From contig NZ_SOQX01000002.1 in the NCBI RefSeq assembly GCF_004366735.1, positions 186,001 to 250,000 on the forward strand: a stretch of DNA of 64,000 bases, in the 5' to 3' direction. How positions within the stretch are numbered: position 1 is the first letter of the stretch; every line of letters starts with the position of its first letter. The position numbers were made by a program, and so were the translations under genes. Below, piece by piece: positions 37,612-46,416 of this stretch. Below the pieces are notes generated by a model. It did not search any database and was not told the DNA's origin. It worked only from the letters and a program-made list of their open reading frames with translations. The stretch is from Thiohalophilus thiocyanatoxydans. GTDB taxonomy: Bacteria > Pseudomonadota > Gammaproteobacteria > UBA6429 > Thiohalophilaceae.

Positions 37612-37908
37612 TTATATTCCCGGGGGTGGCTGGTAGGTATTGTCTTTCGACCGCCTGGTGCTGGTTCCGTCCACCGGGCAGTGGCCGCTGGCGCAGCCCA
37701 GATGGCGCTGAATGAAAAAGAAGCCAATCAACAATACCGGGAAAGCCGCCACGCCCAGCCAGCGGGCGCCGCCGGTGAAATTGTGCGGCTCCAGCAGCCA
37801 GATGACGAAATTCTCGCCAGCCATATAGAACACGATGGCGTACAGCACCCAGCCGATACGACGGCTCAGGGGATGGTGTAACAGGGTCTCGGCAAGTGAC
37901 GTTGTCAT
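37612..37908 (-). CDS. Small membrane protein (98 aa) upstream of acs
   Basis: Not recognised with certainty. Two hydrophobic helices (about 17-38 and 46-66) are separated by a short [11 protein letters not shown] loop. A soluble tail with two cysteines ([13 protein letters not shown]) could bind metal or form a disulfide, and the C-terminus is Pro-rich. It sits 44 bases upstream of acs and 60 downstream of the exonuclease on the same strand. Small two-helix proteins (DUF485, DUF4212) usually accompany acetate symporters, but this one does not look like those and its position next to acs is instead of next to the symporter. Confidence 0.65.
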   Translation of the reverse strand: MTTSLAETLLHHPLSRRIGWVLYAIVFYMAGENFVIWLLEPHNFTGGARWLGVAAFPVLLIGFFFIQRHLGCASGHCPVDGTSTRRSKDNTYQPPPGI

Positions 37909-37968
37909 GCACTCTTTTTAACAGGACTGATGCGGCGCTTCAAGCATTTCGGTTCCGCACCGGGCCGA

Positions 37969-38673
37969 TCACTCGTCGTTAACCTGCTGATTGATAAGCG
38001 ATTTTACCGGCGATTTGGGATCGACCAGGCGCCCGGCCAGCACCTCGAAAATGCCGGCGGCGGTACGCGCGTCGCCCCGGGCCGTATGCCGTTGCCGGAC
38101 CTCGATATGGCAGGCCCGCGCCACCTGTTCCAGTTCGTAGTGGCCCAGGCGCCCGCTCCAGGCCTGGAACATCAGCATGGTATCCAGGGTGGGGTGGCGG
38201 AGCTTGCACCCCAGCCATGCGTGCAGCGTGCGGTTGAGAAAGCGCAGGTCGAATTGCAAATGATGTCCCACCAGCACACTGTCCTGCAGGAACTCGATAA
38301 TCTCGGGCAGGGCCTGCCGGAGAGTGGGGGCATTTTTGACATCCGTGTCACTGATACCGTGAATCCGCTGCGATTCATCCGGAATCGGACGTTGCGGATT
38401 GATCAGCTGATAATACTCCCGGCCGGTGGGCCGCAAGCCGTCATATTCGAGCAGGGCGATGGAGACAATTTCATCCCCGGCATAGGCATGAAAGCCGGTG
38501 GTTTCCGTATCCATCACTATAAACCGGCACTGGTTGACGGGGGTATTCAGCAGCGAACGGCGGGTGGTGAGACGACAGGCGTCCCACAGTCGACGCAAAC
38601 GGGGATCGGCCGGCGGGCCACGCTGGTCGAAGAGTTTGCGATACAGGCTCTGCAGTAGCGAGGGCGTGGCCAT
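37969..38673 (-). CDS. DnaQ-like 3'-5' exonuclease (DEDDh)
   Basis: The 234-aa protein has the three Exo motifs of DEDDh nucleases: FIVMDTETTGF (ExoI), VGHHLQFDLRFLN (ExoII) and HTARGDARTAAGIF (ExoIIIe with His and Asp). Length and context match the 'exonuclease' that accompanies DUF294/CBS proteins and acs in many proteobacteria rather than the DNA polymerase III epsilon subunit. Substrate is unknown. The start lies 2 bases after the upstream DUF294 gene. Confidence 0.88.
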   Translation of the reverse strand: MATPSLLQSLYRKLFDQRGPPADPRLRRLWDACRLTTRRSLLNTPVNQCRFIVMDTETTGFHAYAGDEIVSIALLEYDGLRPTGREYYQLINPQRPIPDESQRIHGISDTDVKNAPTLRQALPEIIEFLQDSVLVGHHLQFDLRFLNRTLHAWLGCKLRHPTLDTMLMFQAWSGRLGHYELEQVARACHIEVRQRHTARGDARTAAGIFEVLAGRLVDPKSPVKSLINQQVNDE

Positions 38674-38675
38674 GT

Positions 38676-40550
38676 CTAGAACGCGGCACGCCCGAACTGA
38701 CCCTGCAGGCGGTCCTGCAGGCGTTTGATGGCGCGCATGGACATGCGCAGCATGGAGCGCACCTGGTCGGTGAGTTGCTCGGGGTAAATGCGTTTATCCA
38801 GCGGCTGCTGCGTTCGTTTCTGCCGGATCTGGTTTTGCAGAATCATGTCCAGCAGCTCCTCGTAAGCGAAGCTGACGGCATCCACCAGATCGGCACTGAG
38901 CACGCCGCGGTGTACCAGCGCCTTGAGCCGATCGAGGGTATTGCATTGCGTGATCCCGTTGGCCAGGGCATAGACCCGGGCGGCATCGGCGATGATCCGC
39001 AGGCCGTTGCGTTTGATATCGATACTGCCCCTGTCCTGCTCCGTGTCCGAGGTTACCAGGCGGTTGAACAGTCCGATGGCGGGCTTGCCTTCGGCATCGT
39101 GTTCGACCATGTAATCCAGCAATCGGGTATTGTCCTGTAGCGCATTTAACAGATGACTGCGCAGGGTATAGGTGAGGCTGTCATCGCCGTACAGGGTGTC
39201 AAAATCAAATACGATATTGGACCAGACGGCGCCCTTGAGATTGGGTTTGTTAACCAGATGGGTGAATTGCTGTTGCCACTGGGAAAGCGTTTTGCGAAAC
39301 ATCGGGTTGCGCGCCATGATATCGCCGGGACAGAGAATGTAGCCGGCCTGATCCAGGTTGGGATTGAGCTTTTCGGCGAAGTGTTCAAACCATTTGAGCG
39401 TCGCGGCATCGGGTGTCCCATCCCGATCGTCGATGATCAGGCCATTGTCCTGATCCGGATTGAGCAGCATCTCCTGCCGGCCGCCGGAACCCATAATCAG
39501 CAGGGCATACCGACACGGCGGTGGACCGTGTTCGCTCGCCATCTCGTCCAGGGTCAGTTCCACGACCCGCCGTTGCAGGCGTAGATGGGCATGACTTAAC
39601 AGGCGCACGGCCTGGCTGGCGTAACGGTTGGTCTGCTGACACTGGCTGGCGTATTGATACAGATTGTCATAGTGCTGGCGGCATTCATCCAGTGTCCGGG
39701 ATTGATCAATGCGCTCGAGCAGACTGTTGTCTGCGTTGATCAGCGAACGCAGCAGATCGGTCTGGGAGACCAGACCGACCGGGCGCGTCTCTTCGGTCAC
39801 GATCAAATACTTGGTGTTGTAACTCGAGAGCAGATCATGGGCCTGCCAGACAGGTGCCGTGGCGGCAATGGTGCGCGGGGTATCGCAGGCGGCCTTGTCC
39901 AGCGGGTGCCCGGGACCGGCGCCTTTCAGCGCGAGGGCCTCGGCCAGGCCGGCATAGGTCAGTACACCGAACAGCTCGTCATTGTTGTCCAGCACGCCCA
40001 GACTGCCGATTTTGCGCTCCTGCATGACGAGAAAGGCTTCGCGCAGGCTCAGGCCGGTGTGACAGGTCGACAGCGGAGATTTCATGATGGTTCGCACCGG
40101 TTGGGCGAGCGGCCCCTGTTCGACCTGAGTACGCCAGGAACGCGTCCGAATGCGCTCGGCAATAGTCCGGCTGATCAGATCGGCAATGGCCGGGTGGCTG
40201 CTTTCCAGTTGCTTCAGAGCCGCATCCGGAATCTCCAGCAATTCCACCGGGGTGAGAGCGGTGGCGGTGGAGTGATAGGGGCTTTTGTCGAGGTAGTTGG
40301 AAAGACCGAGCAATTCGCCGGGGGCGGCTTCAAATTGCAGGCCATCCTGACGACGAATTTCGATCTGCCCCTCGATCAGCAAATAGAGTCTGCCCGGATA
40401 GTTATCGCCTTCCCGGAACAGGGTTGTGTCACCCTCGAGCCGGTACCGGTTGCCAATGGCTTGCAGGGCGGCCCGGTCCGCGTCGGGCAAATCGCGCAGC
40501 AATGGCAATGTACTCAGTTGTGTTTTTGCCGGATCGCCCATGCAGTCCAT
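38676..40550 (-). CDS. cNMP-binding/CBS/DUF294 nucleotidyltransferase-like signalling protein
   Basis: The 624-aa protein has, in order, a cyclic-nucleotide-binding domain (about 12-125), two CBS domains (about 155-275), a DUF294 putative nucleotidyltransferase with GSGGRQEMLLNPDQDNGLI (near 355-373, the Gly-Ser and acidic pair intact), and a DUF294 C-terminal helical domain. It resembles GlnD-type regulators and probably senses nucleotides and modifies or binds a partner. The start may be GTG 40553 or ATG 40550. It heads the minus-strand operon DUF294-exonuclease-membrane protein-acs, so a role in controlling acetate activation or uptake is inferred. Confidence 0.88.
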   Translation of the reverse strand: MDCMGDPAKTQLSTLPLLRDLPDADRAALQAIGNRYRLEGDTTLFREGDNYPGRLYLLIEGQIEIRRQDGLQFEAAPGELLGLSNYLDKSPYHSTATALTPVELLEIPDAALKQLESSHPAIADLISRTIAERIRTRSWRTQVEQGPLAQPVRTIMKSPLSTCHTGLSLREAFLVMQERKIGSLGVLDNNDELFGVLTYAGLAEALALKGAGPGHPLDKAACDTPRTIAATAPVWQAHDLLSSYNTKYLIVTEETRPVGLVSQTDLLRSLINADNSLLERIDQSRTLDECRQHYDNLYQYASQCQQTNRYASQAVRLLSHAHLRLQRRVVELTLDEMASEHGPPPCRYALLIMGSGGRQEMLLNPDQDNGLIIDDRDGTPDAATLKWFEHFAEKLNPNLDQAGYILCPGDIMARNPMFRKTLSQWQQQFTHLVNKPNLKGAVWSNIVFDFDTLYGDDSLTYTLRSHLLNALQDNTRLLDYMVEHDAEGKPAIGLFNRLVTSDTEQDRGSIDIKRNGLRIIADAARVYALANGITQCNTLDRLKALVHRGVLSADLVDAVSFAYEELLDMILQNQIRQKRTQQPLDKRIYPEQLTDQVRSMLRMSMRAIKRLQDRLQGQFGRAAF

Positions 40551-40618
40551 CACCGATCATTTTAACCGAATATACTATACTCACGGGACATGACCAAACC
40601 TGCGCCACAGGTACCCGC

Positions 40619-41035
40619 ATGTTTCTTTTCCCCGACAAACCGCTTCCACCGGATCGGCAGGTGCTGCTGGACGCCGTCGGGATGCTGGATATCAGTGAAT
40701 TCAGGCTGTTTGAACTGGCCTATTATGCCTGGTATGGCGAACATGCCCGCCCCGAAAAGCTGGACGAGGACTTTGCCCGTTATATGTTCCGCGAGGAAGT
40801 ACCATTCTGGGTTCGGCATTACGCACGGGATGTGTTAAAAAAGGCGCAGCAGCAAACACCTGATGAGACCACGACGGAGACGATGTTGTCGCCGACCGCT
40901 CGATCCGGCTTGCGCCGCGGCCTGCGTCTGTTTTCAGGCCTGGTTTTGCTGCTGTTGTTTCTCATCGTCCTCGCCAGTCACTCCCCTGAATGGATGCTGT
41001 TCGGCGCGCAGTGCTACTTCCCGCCCTGTTATTAA
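40619..41035 (+). CDS. Hypothetical membrane-anchored protein, 138 aa
   Basis: No family recognised. The start ATG 40619 (MFLFPDKPLPPDRQ) is chosen since it follows immediately on the divergent DUF294 promoter region; the longer frame back to 40424 runs antisense through the DUF294 gene. The N-terminal ~100 residues are soluble, with FRLFELAYYAWYGEHARPEKLDEDFARYMF and a basic linker. One C-terminal membrane helix (about 104-125) ends CYFPPCY. This layout suggests a tail-anchored cytosolic protein. It is divergent from the acetate operon, 68 bases between starts. Confidence 0.6.
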   Translation: MFLFPDKPLPPDRQVLLDAVGMLDISEFRLFELAYYAWYGEHARPEKLDEDFARYMFREEVPFWVRHYARDVLKKAQQQTPDETTTETMLSPTARSGLRRGLRLFSGLVLLLLFLIVLASHSPEWMLFGAQCYFPPCY

Positions 41036-41287
41036 GGCCTGTGCCTGTCGTGTGTGACAGGTGTTGATATCCCCGGTGAGAGACTGAATGCGGCGAAAAA
41101 AACTTTCCCGTGACTGAGTTGTTCGGCGTGTTCGGTGGTCCTGCTTCTGGTCGGAGCCCGAAAGAAAGGGCAGGGCGAGACGGCTGAGCTCACAGCACCA
41201 CTGGACAGCAAACGCTATCATCACGGGCGGGAACGGTGTATTGTTGTATCTGCAGACTGATAATAATAAGTGTTCGGAGAAGTGTTT

Positions 41288-41452
41288 ATGCTTGACTGGT
41301 TCTTTGTCCTGATTACCGGATTGATTGCCTATCACGGCCTGACTTACCGGGATGAAAGCGGGGAGACGGAGATCGGCCATCTGCTGTTCGGCTCCATCGC
41401 CCTGCTGTTCTGCATCCGGGTATTACTGGTCGATATTATCGGCGTTGTCTGA
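41288..41452 (+). CDS. Very small membrane protein, 54 aa
   Basis: Two short hydrophobic segments (FFVLITGLIAYHGLTY and LLFGSIALLFCIRVLLVDIIGVV) with an acidic loop (RDESGETEIG) between them. A ribosome site CGGAG precedes ATG 41288 at good spacing, which supports translation. Its stop is 3 bases from the convergent TPR gene end. I do not recognise it. The 252 bases before it hold a CCTGTC/GACAGG hairpin (41044-41061) and nothing else I can name. Confidence 0.5.
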   Translation: MLDWFFVLITGLIAYHGLTYRDESGETEIGHLLFGSIALLFCIRVLLVDIIGVV

Positions 41453-41455
41453 GCC

Positions 41456-42034
41456 TTACATCTTGTAACTGCGCTGCTGTTCATCCTTTTCGGGATCACG
41501 CAACTTGCGCTCTTCTTCCGGTAGTGCCAGCTGTTCTTTCAGATAGCGGACCCGATCATCGATGGTCGGTGGTTTCTCCGGCTGCAGCCTTAAAAAACGG
41601 GTGATCCAGTTTGGCCCTTCCGCCAGTTCCGGCATCAGTTCAAGGGCCTTTTCATAATCCTTGATCGCCTCTTCGAAGCGTCCCATCCGGTCATTGAGAA
41701 TGCCGCGGTTGGCGTAGGTCGGGGCAAACTCGGGATCGCCTTCAATTGCCTGATTGAACAGCGAAAGTGCTCTATCGTAGCGTTCGATCTGCATCAGACT
41801 GCGCGCCTTGCCGCGCAGGGCCGGCAGCAACTCGCTGTTTTCCTCCAGGGCCTGATCATACACTTTAATGGCTTCCTCAAAGCGACCATCCTCGAAGTGG
41901 CGGTTGGCCGCCTCGTAGGCTTTCTGGCCGGGAACATGTTCCCGTGCCAGACCTTCATAGACCATCCAGCCCAGCCAGAGCAGTCCCAGGCCGATGGCGA
42001 GTGCCTTGAGTGTTCGATAGACCGGATCATCCAT
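41456..42034 (-). CDS. Membrane-anchored TPR protein
   Basis: The 192-aa protein has an N-terminal membrane helix (LKALAIGLGLLWLGWMVYEGL, about 9-29) and at least three tetratricopeptide repeats (about 35-140: AYEAANRHFEDGRFEEAIKVYDQALEENSE and similar). A Pro-rich, charged C-tail (EKPPTIDDRVRYLKEQ...) follows. TPR proteins mediate protein-protein contacts; the partner is unknown. It overlaps the upstream 77-aa membrane protein gene by 8 bases. Confidence 0.75.
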   Translation of the reverse strand: MDDPVYRTLKALAIGLGLLWLGWMVYEGLAREHVPGQKAYEAANRHFEDGRFEEAIKVYDQALEENSELLPALRGKARSLMQIERYDRALSLFNQAIEGDPEFAPTYANRGILNDRMGRFEEAIKDYEKALELMPELAEGPNWITRFLRLQPEKPPTIDDRVRYLKEQLALPEEERKLRDPEKDEQQRSYKM

Positions 42035-42260
42035 TGGCAGGCAGCCCCGTGATTTGCAGATTAAACAGGAAAGAAAATATCAGGCAGAGAAAAATGCTGA
42101 GAAAGCGGGCGCGATTGAGCTGCCCGTCGATCTCCGCCTGGGTTAATTCGGTTTTGGTCTTGCGTTGCAGGCGTCGTACGCTGAACACCCAGATCAGTTT
42201 GCTGACGGGGATAAACAGCAGCCCGGCAAGTACCAGTACTGAAATAATAAAATAAAGCAT
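42027..42260 (-). CDS. Small membrane protein, 77 aa
   Basis: Two membrane helices (about 2-28 and 52-70) flank a basic, polar central loop (RRLQRKTKTELTQAEIDGQLNRARF). The layout is of small integral membrane proteins often seen upstream of TPR genes. Its end overlaps the TPR gene start by 8 bases. I cannot assign a family. Confidence 0.6.
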   Translation of the reverse strand: MLYFIISVLVLAGLLFIPVSKLIWVFSVRRLQRKTKTELTQAEIDGQLNRARFLSIFLCLIFSFLFNLQITGLPANG

Positions 42261-42287
42261 ACGGTATCGTATTATAAAAATCGGGAA

Positions 42288-42324
42288 GGGGAAAGAAAAG
42301 GGAGGGCTAGAAAGCCCTCCCTTT
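42288..42324 (-). terminator. Intrinsic terminator after the sodium/solute symporter
   Basis: A 12-bp stem (AAAGGGAGGGCT at 42297-42308 with AGCCCTCCCTTT at 42313-42324) around AGAA, read on the minus strand into CTTTTCTTTC. It lies 22 bases beyond the symporter stop and insulates the 77-aa gene. Confidence 0.8.
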
Positions 42325-42345
42325 ATCCTTTACCTGTTATGAAGT

Positions 42346-44301
42346 TTACGGTTTATCCACATCCAGGTGAACATCGCCGATGTCTTCATGCAGGACTTCG
42401 ACTTCCCGTTCGGGGACCGTCGACATTTCCATCTTGTAGGCCAGGAACCACATCATGAACACACCCAGTGCCCACCACAGCAGTTGCCAGGTCCAGATAG
42501 AGGGCATGCCAAACAGCCAGGTGCTGGGGTCATTCGGGTTGCCGAAGAGGGTGTTGCCGATGACCGCACCCGGACCGATACCGAAGAAGAACCACACCAG
42601 GGTGATGATCCAGGCGGTCGGGACCAGTTTCTTCTTCGCGGCCGGTACACTGGCATGGCTTCGCAAGAAGCTGTGGTAGGTCATCTTGTGGTCATGGTCC
42701 GCCTTGTTCTGGGTGAAGAAGGAGACGATGACGGCAATGCCCAGGTTGAAGATGATTCCCCAGCCGGCGGAGTGGATGGTCCACGGCCAGCGGCCCCAGG
42801 GCATCAGATCCGCGCCGATTTTCTCGGTCAGGGTCACGGCGATGAGACCGGCAATCAGGCCCAGCACGATACCCTGGCGGGTCAGCCACGGGAAGTAGCA
42901 AACCGCCATCAGCGCCGGCCACATCTGGAAGCCGTAGGCCACCGCCAGGCCGCCCAGTAACACCAGGGCGTCGGTCGCGGTGGTGGCGACCATCAGTGCG
43001 GCAAACACGATGATGGCGACGCCGATCCGGCCCCACAGTTTCTGCTGGACGTGAGTGGCCCGGGGCAGCACATAACGCTTGAGCAGATCCCGGGTCAGCA
43101 TGCCGCCGGCGGTGGACATATAGGCCGCGCCGGTGGACTGCATGGCCGCCAGGGCACAGACCGCCAGCAGACCGGCAAACCAGGGCGTCGCTTCACCCAG
43201 CAGGTAAATATACTGGGGTACCAGCATGCCCTGTTTGCCTTCCGATTCCATCAGGTCCACGCCGTGCAGGCCTTCGGCCATGGCGTTATTGACCAGCTCC
43301 GGATGGGCCGCCAGGAAGGCCGTGTCGGCCCCCAGGAAGTGGCCCCCCAGCCCCTGAATGGCGGTGAAGACCATCAGGATGATCCCGATCCCGAAGGCCG
43401 AGGCCCACACCTGTTGCGGGGCGAACGGTTTCGGATTGTGGTTGGAGAAGGCCCACATGGAGAACGCCGGCGAGGACTGGATCCCCATCAGGGCGAACAT
43501 GTAGGTCAGCACCATAATCGCGGTCCAGGCGCCGCCGACCGGATTTTCCACTCCGAGTCCGGAGACAAACTGGATCACGCCGGGAATCGCAATGTAGTGA
43601 CTGTAGCCGGCCGGTGTCCGGTTCTCGTCGAACTGCGACAGGGCCGCGATACCATCGTTGAGCCGATCCCAGCCGCCGACATAATTGAGCGCAATAATAC
43701 CAATGGCGACGATCCCCACTGCCAGCATGATGGCCTGCAGGGTATCCACATAGGCTACCGCGCGCAGCCCGCCGGAGGCGACGTAAATCAGTACCACCGC
43801 GGACAACAGCCACATGCCGACCTCAACCCCGAGCATGCCGTCAGTCAGCACGTTGAACAGGAAGCCGGACGCACGCAGCTGCAGCCCCAGGTAGGGGACC
43901 GAGAAGATCAGTGCGACCAGGACGACAAGCAGCCGGATTGAATCGGTCTTGAAATAGTTGGCGAACATCTCACCCGGCGTAACGAAGCCAAAGCGCTTGC
44001 CCAGGATCCATTGCCGCTTGAGGAACAGCACACCGGTGAAGGGAATGGTGATGGCATAGAACGAAGCATAGGCATACTGGAACCCGTCGCGATACAACAG
44101 TCCGGGGTGGCCCATGAATGTCCAGCCGGAGAAGGATGTTGCCGTTGCAGCCAGTACAAAAACCCACAACGAAATACTTCGTCCTGCGATGAAGTAGTCC
44201 GACGCGGTTTTGGCGGTCATTGCACCTCTGATACCCCAGAAAATGCAGTAACCCCAGTACAGTGCAACGAATATGAATAGCCAAATAGTTTTCGCCTCCA
44301 T
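42346..44301 (-). CDS. Sodium/solute symporter (SSS family), acetate-type
   Basis: The 651-aa protein has about 14 membrane helices. Family-typical stretches include DYFIAGRSISLWVFVLAATATSFSGWTFMGHPGLLYRDGF, PYLGLQLRASGF and ALAAMQSTGAAYMSTAGGMLTRDLLKRY. The C-terminus has further helices and an acidic tail (EVEVLHEDIGDVHLDVD). SSS proteins import organic solutes with sodium. Acetate or another short organic acid is inferred from the nearby acs operon, though proline or a compatible solute is possible. The gene stands alone with a terminator behind it. Confidence 0.85.
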   Translation of the reverse strand: MEAKTIWLFIFVALYWGYCIFWGIRGAMTAKTASDYFIAGRSISLWVFVLAATATSFSGWTFMGHPGLLYRDGFQYAYASFYAITIPFTGVLFLKRQWILGKRFGFVTPGEMFANYFKTDSIRLLVVLVALIFSVPYLGLQLRASGFLFNVLTDGMLGVEVGMWLLSAVVLIYVASGGLRAVAYVDTLQAIMLAVGIVAIGIIALNYVGGWDRLNDGIAALSQFDENRTPAGYSHYIAIPGVIQFVSGLGVENPVGGAWTAIMVLTYMFALMGIQSSPAFSMWAFSNHNPKPFAPQQVWASAFGIGIILMVFTAIQGLGGHFLGADTAFLAAHPELVNNAMAEGLHGVDLMESEGKQGMLVPQYIYLLGEATPWFAGLLAVCALAAMQSTGAAYMSTAGGMLTRDLLKRYVLPRATHVQQKLWGRIGVAIIVFAALMVATTATDALVLLGGLAVAYGFQMWPALMAVCYFPWLTRQGIVLGLIAGLIAVTLTEKIGADLMPWGRWPWTIHSAGWGIIFNLGIAVIVSFFTQNKADHDHKMTYHSFLRSHASVPAAKKKLVPTAWIITLVWFFFGIGPGAVIGNTLFGNPNDPSTWLFGMPSIWTWQLLWWALGVFMMWFLAYKMEMSTVPEREVEVLHEDIGDVHLDVDKP

Positions 44302-44900
44302 ATTACGTTACCCCCTTGAGTGTTAGGTATAGTGGATTGTTGTTGTTGAAGGACCGTTGCAGTCCAGAATTTTGCGCTTTAACTATGCACTTCCCTGGGG
44401 CAAAAGTAAAAGCCATATTGCATGATTCAACATTAGCAGTTATTTCGCAATCCCCAAGTGCAATTCGCAGAATGGATGGTAATTTATAAAATTATAAAAT
44501 TCTGATTTATTGTATGTGGCGTTGAACGGGTCGGGGCATCGCTGTGTACGGCACTGTCGCGGAAGCCGGCTTGACGTCCTGAAGTTTCGCGGAACAAGTA
44601 TTGAATAACGATTCAGGCAGCGTGATGCCGGCGGGCCTTCCGCGCGCGTCAGCCAGAGAAGCGGAAGGGGTTGAGTGGTGTACGACGCCATATGGATGAC
44701 GTCGCTCGACAATCTCGGGAACACGTTGTCGATGAGTTTCGTCGCAAGGTCACTGTCGAACCGACAGGGCGGTCTTCGCGGGCGTGTGTCCGGGGAAGGC
44801 CCGGAACCGATCTGATGAAAGAAGGTTCAGGTGATCGGGGTTCGTGACACCGGTTCAGGGCCAGGGCCTGCTCTATCAGTCCGGTAGCCGGATTGCCGGT
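44302..44900. other. Gene-poor 599-base stretch upstream of the symporter
   Basis: I see no credible gene here. A minus-strand open frame at 44440-44724 has no family resemblance, no ribosome site and an odd composition. The part nearest the symporter (44302-44480) is AT-rich and presumably holds its promoter and regulator sites, but I find no clear -35/-10 or -24/-12 pair. Confidence 0.5.
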
Positions 44901-45359
44901 TCAGCTGGCCGGGTTCTGACGGGGTTTGAACAGGGTTTGCCACCAGCGGCGCCGATTACCCGGCGGTGGCATGGCGGCCTTGAGATCAACCGGTTTGCTC
45001 AGCGACAGCACCCAGCCGGGCAGAGGCGGATTGGTACTGAAGCCGCAGGAAACGCCGAGGTTGTTGGGATCGTAGATTTTAATGAAGCTCGGATCGTCCC
45101 GCTTGTCGGCATAGACGATACCGCAGTAATCCTCGTCATGTTCGGTGCGTAACAATTTGTCGATTTCCGTGATGAAAGTATCGAGCTCGCGGGCATTGGC
45201 GGGTTGCTCCGGCGGGGGTTCGCCGACGGCATAGATATACCAGGCCTTCTCCTGCTCACGCAGTGTTTGCCAGAGCTGCTCCAGTTGCGGCCAGCGCAGC
45301 ATGCTGGTGAAGCTGCCACGAAATTCTTCCAGGTAAGTGGGGGACTGTTGAGACATCAT
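44901..45359 (-). CDS. Hypothetical protein, 152 aa
   Basis: Not recognised. The start at ATG 45359 (MMSQQSPTYLEEF) is preferred over a longer frame to 45446. The protein is soluble with conserved-looking stretches AWYIYAVGEPPPEQP, LDTFITEIDKLLRTEHDEDYCGIVYADKRDDPSFIKIYDP and NNLGVSCGFSTNPPLPGWVLS; the acidic-Cys-Gly pattern suggests a compact alpha/beta fold. The C-terminus is basic and Trp-containing. Similar proteins of this size occur in sulfur-oxidising gammaproteobacteria to my recollection, without function. It is 124 bases downstream of the nitroreductase stop, same strand. Confidence 0.65.
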   Translation of the reverse strand: MMSQQSPTYLEEFRGSFTSMLRWPQLEQLWQTLREQEKAWYIYAVGEPPPEQPANARELDTFITEIDKLLRTEHDEDYCGIVYADKRDDPSFIKIYDPNNLGVSCGFSTNPPLPGWVLSLSKPVDLKAAMPPPGNRRRWWQTLFKPRQNPAS

Positions 45360-45483
45360 CTTGAACTTAGCGGCAGATTGAACACGGAGTTTAACATCTT
45401 GAATTTTTTTTATGCCAACTGTTGATAACGGGGCAGGGTGGAACAACGGTCTTTAGTTCCGCTTACCGGTCCCGGGAAGCGAT

Positions 45484-46155
45484 TCACTCATACCAGCGCG
45501 TAAACTCATCGACCTCGAGACGTTCCAGCCGGTACTGATTGATCGGATGATCCGGATCGGCGTAGCCCAGGGCCATGCCGCAGACGACCTGTAAACCGGC
45601 CGGGAGATCGAGCTGCTGGCGGACGATGTCCGGGTATTCGGCCAGCGAGGCCTGGGGACAGGTGTCCAGGCCCAAACCTTTGGCGGCGATCATCACGTTC
45701 TGGATGAACATTCCCATATCCAGCCAGGATCCCTTTTCCAGCCGGGCATCGATCAGAAACAGCAGGCCGACGGGGGCATCGAAAAAACGGTAGTTGCGAT
45801 ACCAGGCGGCTTTCTGTTTGTCGTGATCCTCGCGGCCAATTTCCAGTGCCTGATACAGCGCCAGCCCGCAGGCTTTACGCCGTTCCTTGTAAGGCGAGAC
45901 CCATTCGCGCGGGTAATACTGGTAATCGGGGGTCGCTTCCTGACCACGTTCGCGAGCATCGATGATAGCCCGGCCCAGGCGCTGTTTGGTTTTACCCTGT
46001 AACACGCAGACCTGCCAGGGCTGGGTATTGACGCCGGAAGGTGCCCAGCGCGCCGTTTCCAGAATCGCCTCGAGCGTTTCGCGTGCCACCGGTTTATCAA
46101 CAAAGGCACGGGTCGAGCGCCTTTGGTGAATGGCTTCATAAACGGTCACAGACAT
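45484..46155 (-). CDS. Nitroreductase-family FMN protein
   Basis: The 223-aa protein begins with the FMN-binding RRSTRAF and continues with ARWAPSGVNTQPWQVCVLQG, DMGMFIQNVMIAAKGLGLDTCPQASLAEYPD and a C-terminal CGMALGYADPDHPINQYR. These are the standard features of oxygen-insensitive NAD(P)H nitroreductases, dimeric FMN enzymes reducing nitro compounds or quinones. The physiological substrate is unknown. A repeat element lies in its upstream region. Confidence 0.88.
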   Translation of the reverse strand: MSVTVYEAIHQRRSTRAFVDKPVARETLEAILETARWAPSGVNTQPWQVCVLQGKTKQRLGRAIIDARERGQEATPDYQYYPREWVSPYKERRKACGLALYQALEIGREDHDKQKAAWYRNYRFFDAPVGLLFLIDARLEKGSWLDMGMFIQNVMIAAKGLGLDTCPQASLAEYPDIVRQQLDLPAGLQVVCGMALGYADPDHPINQYRLERLEVDEFTRWYE

Positions 46156-46197
46156 GTCACAGATACCAGATTCGAGTAAAAATGATTATCGGTAAAT

Positions 46198-46358
46198 TAA
46201 CGCAGAGGACGCGGAGGCGCAAAGGCGCGGAGAAGATAAAATTTTCTGTTCGTCGCGAGTATTGAAATTGTGTACTCCAGGATTTCGCACTCCTGCGCTG
46301 ACACACAAGAAACAGATTTTAAATCTCTGCGTCTCTGCGCCTCCGCGAACTCCGCGTG
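46198..46358. repeat. Intergenic inverted-repeat element copy 5
   Basis: The left arm (46198-46235) reads TAACGCAGAGGACGCGGAGG then CGCAAAGGCGCGGAG. The right arm (46325-46358) is its near-complement, CTCTGCGTCTCTGCGCCTCC to CTCCGCGTG. It separates the dksA terminator from the nitroreductase gene and contains no gene. Same family as copies 1-4. Confidence 0.75.
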
Positions 46359-46384
46359 TGTGATCAACACGGTGGAAAGAGAGG

Positions 46385-46410
46385 CAAAAAAGGGGCCGGC
46401 GGCCCCCCTT
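46385..46410 (-). terminator. Intrinsic terminator after dksA
   Basis: On the minus strand, AAAGGGGGGCC, a GCC loop, then GGCCCC runs into TTTTTT, 7 bases after the dksA stop: a standard intrinsic terminator. Confidence 0.85.
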
Positions 46411-46416
46411 TGCTGG

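Noticed and set aside
37568-37912. N-terminal extension of acs by 115 residues
   Set aside because: It would overlap the 98-aa membrane protein gene in another frame; the normal Acs N-terminus begins at ATG 37567.
40934-41380. 148-aa minus-strand open frame across two small plus-strand genes
   Set aside because: It is antisense to better-supported genes and reads as a Gln/Arg-rich shadow.
44302-44480. Sigma-54 promoter before the symporter
   Set aside because: Checked for GC-N10-CC on the plus strand; nearest candidates have wrong spacing.
44440-44724. 94-aa minus-strand open frame upstream of the symporter
   Set aside because: No start context or family look; composition fits translated non-coding DNA.
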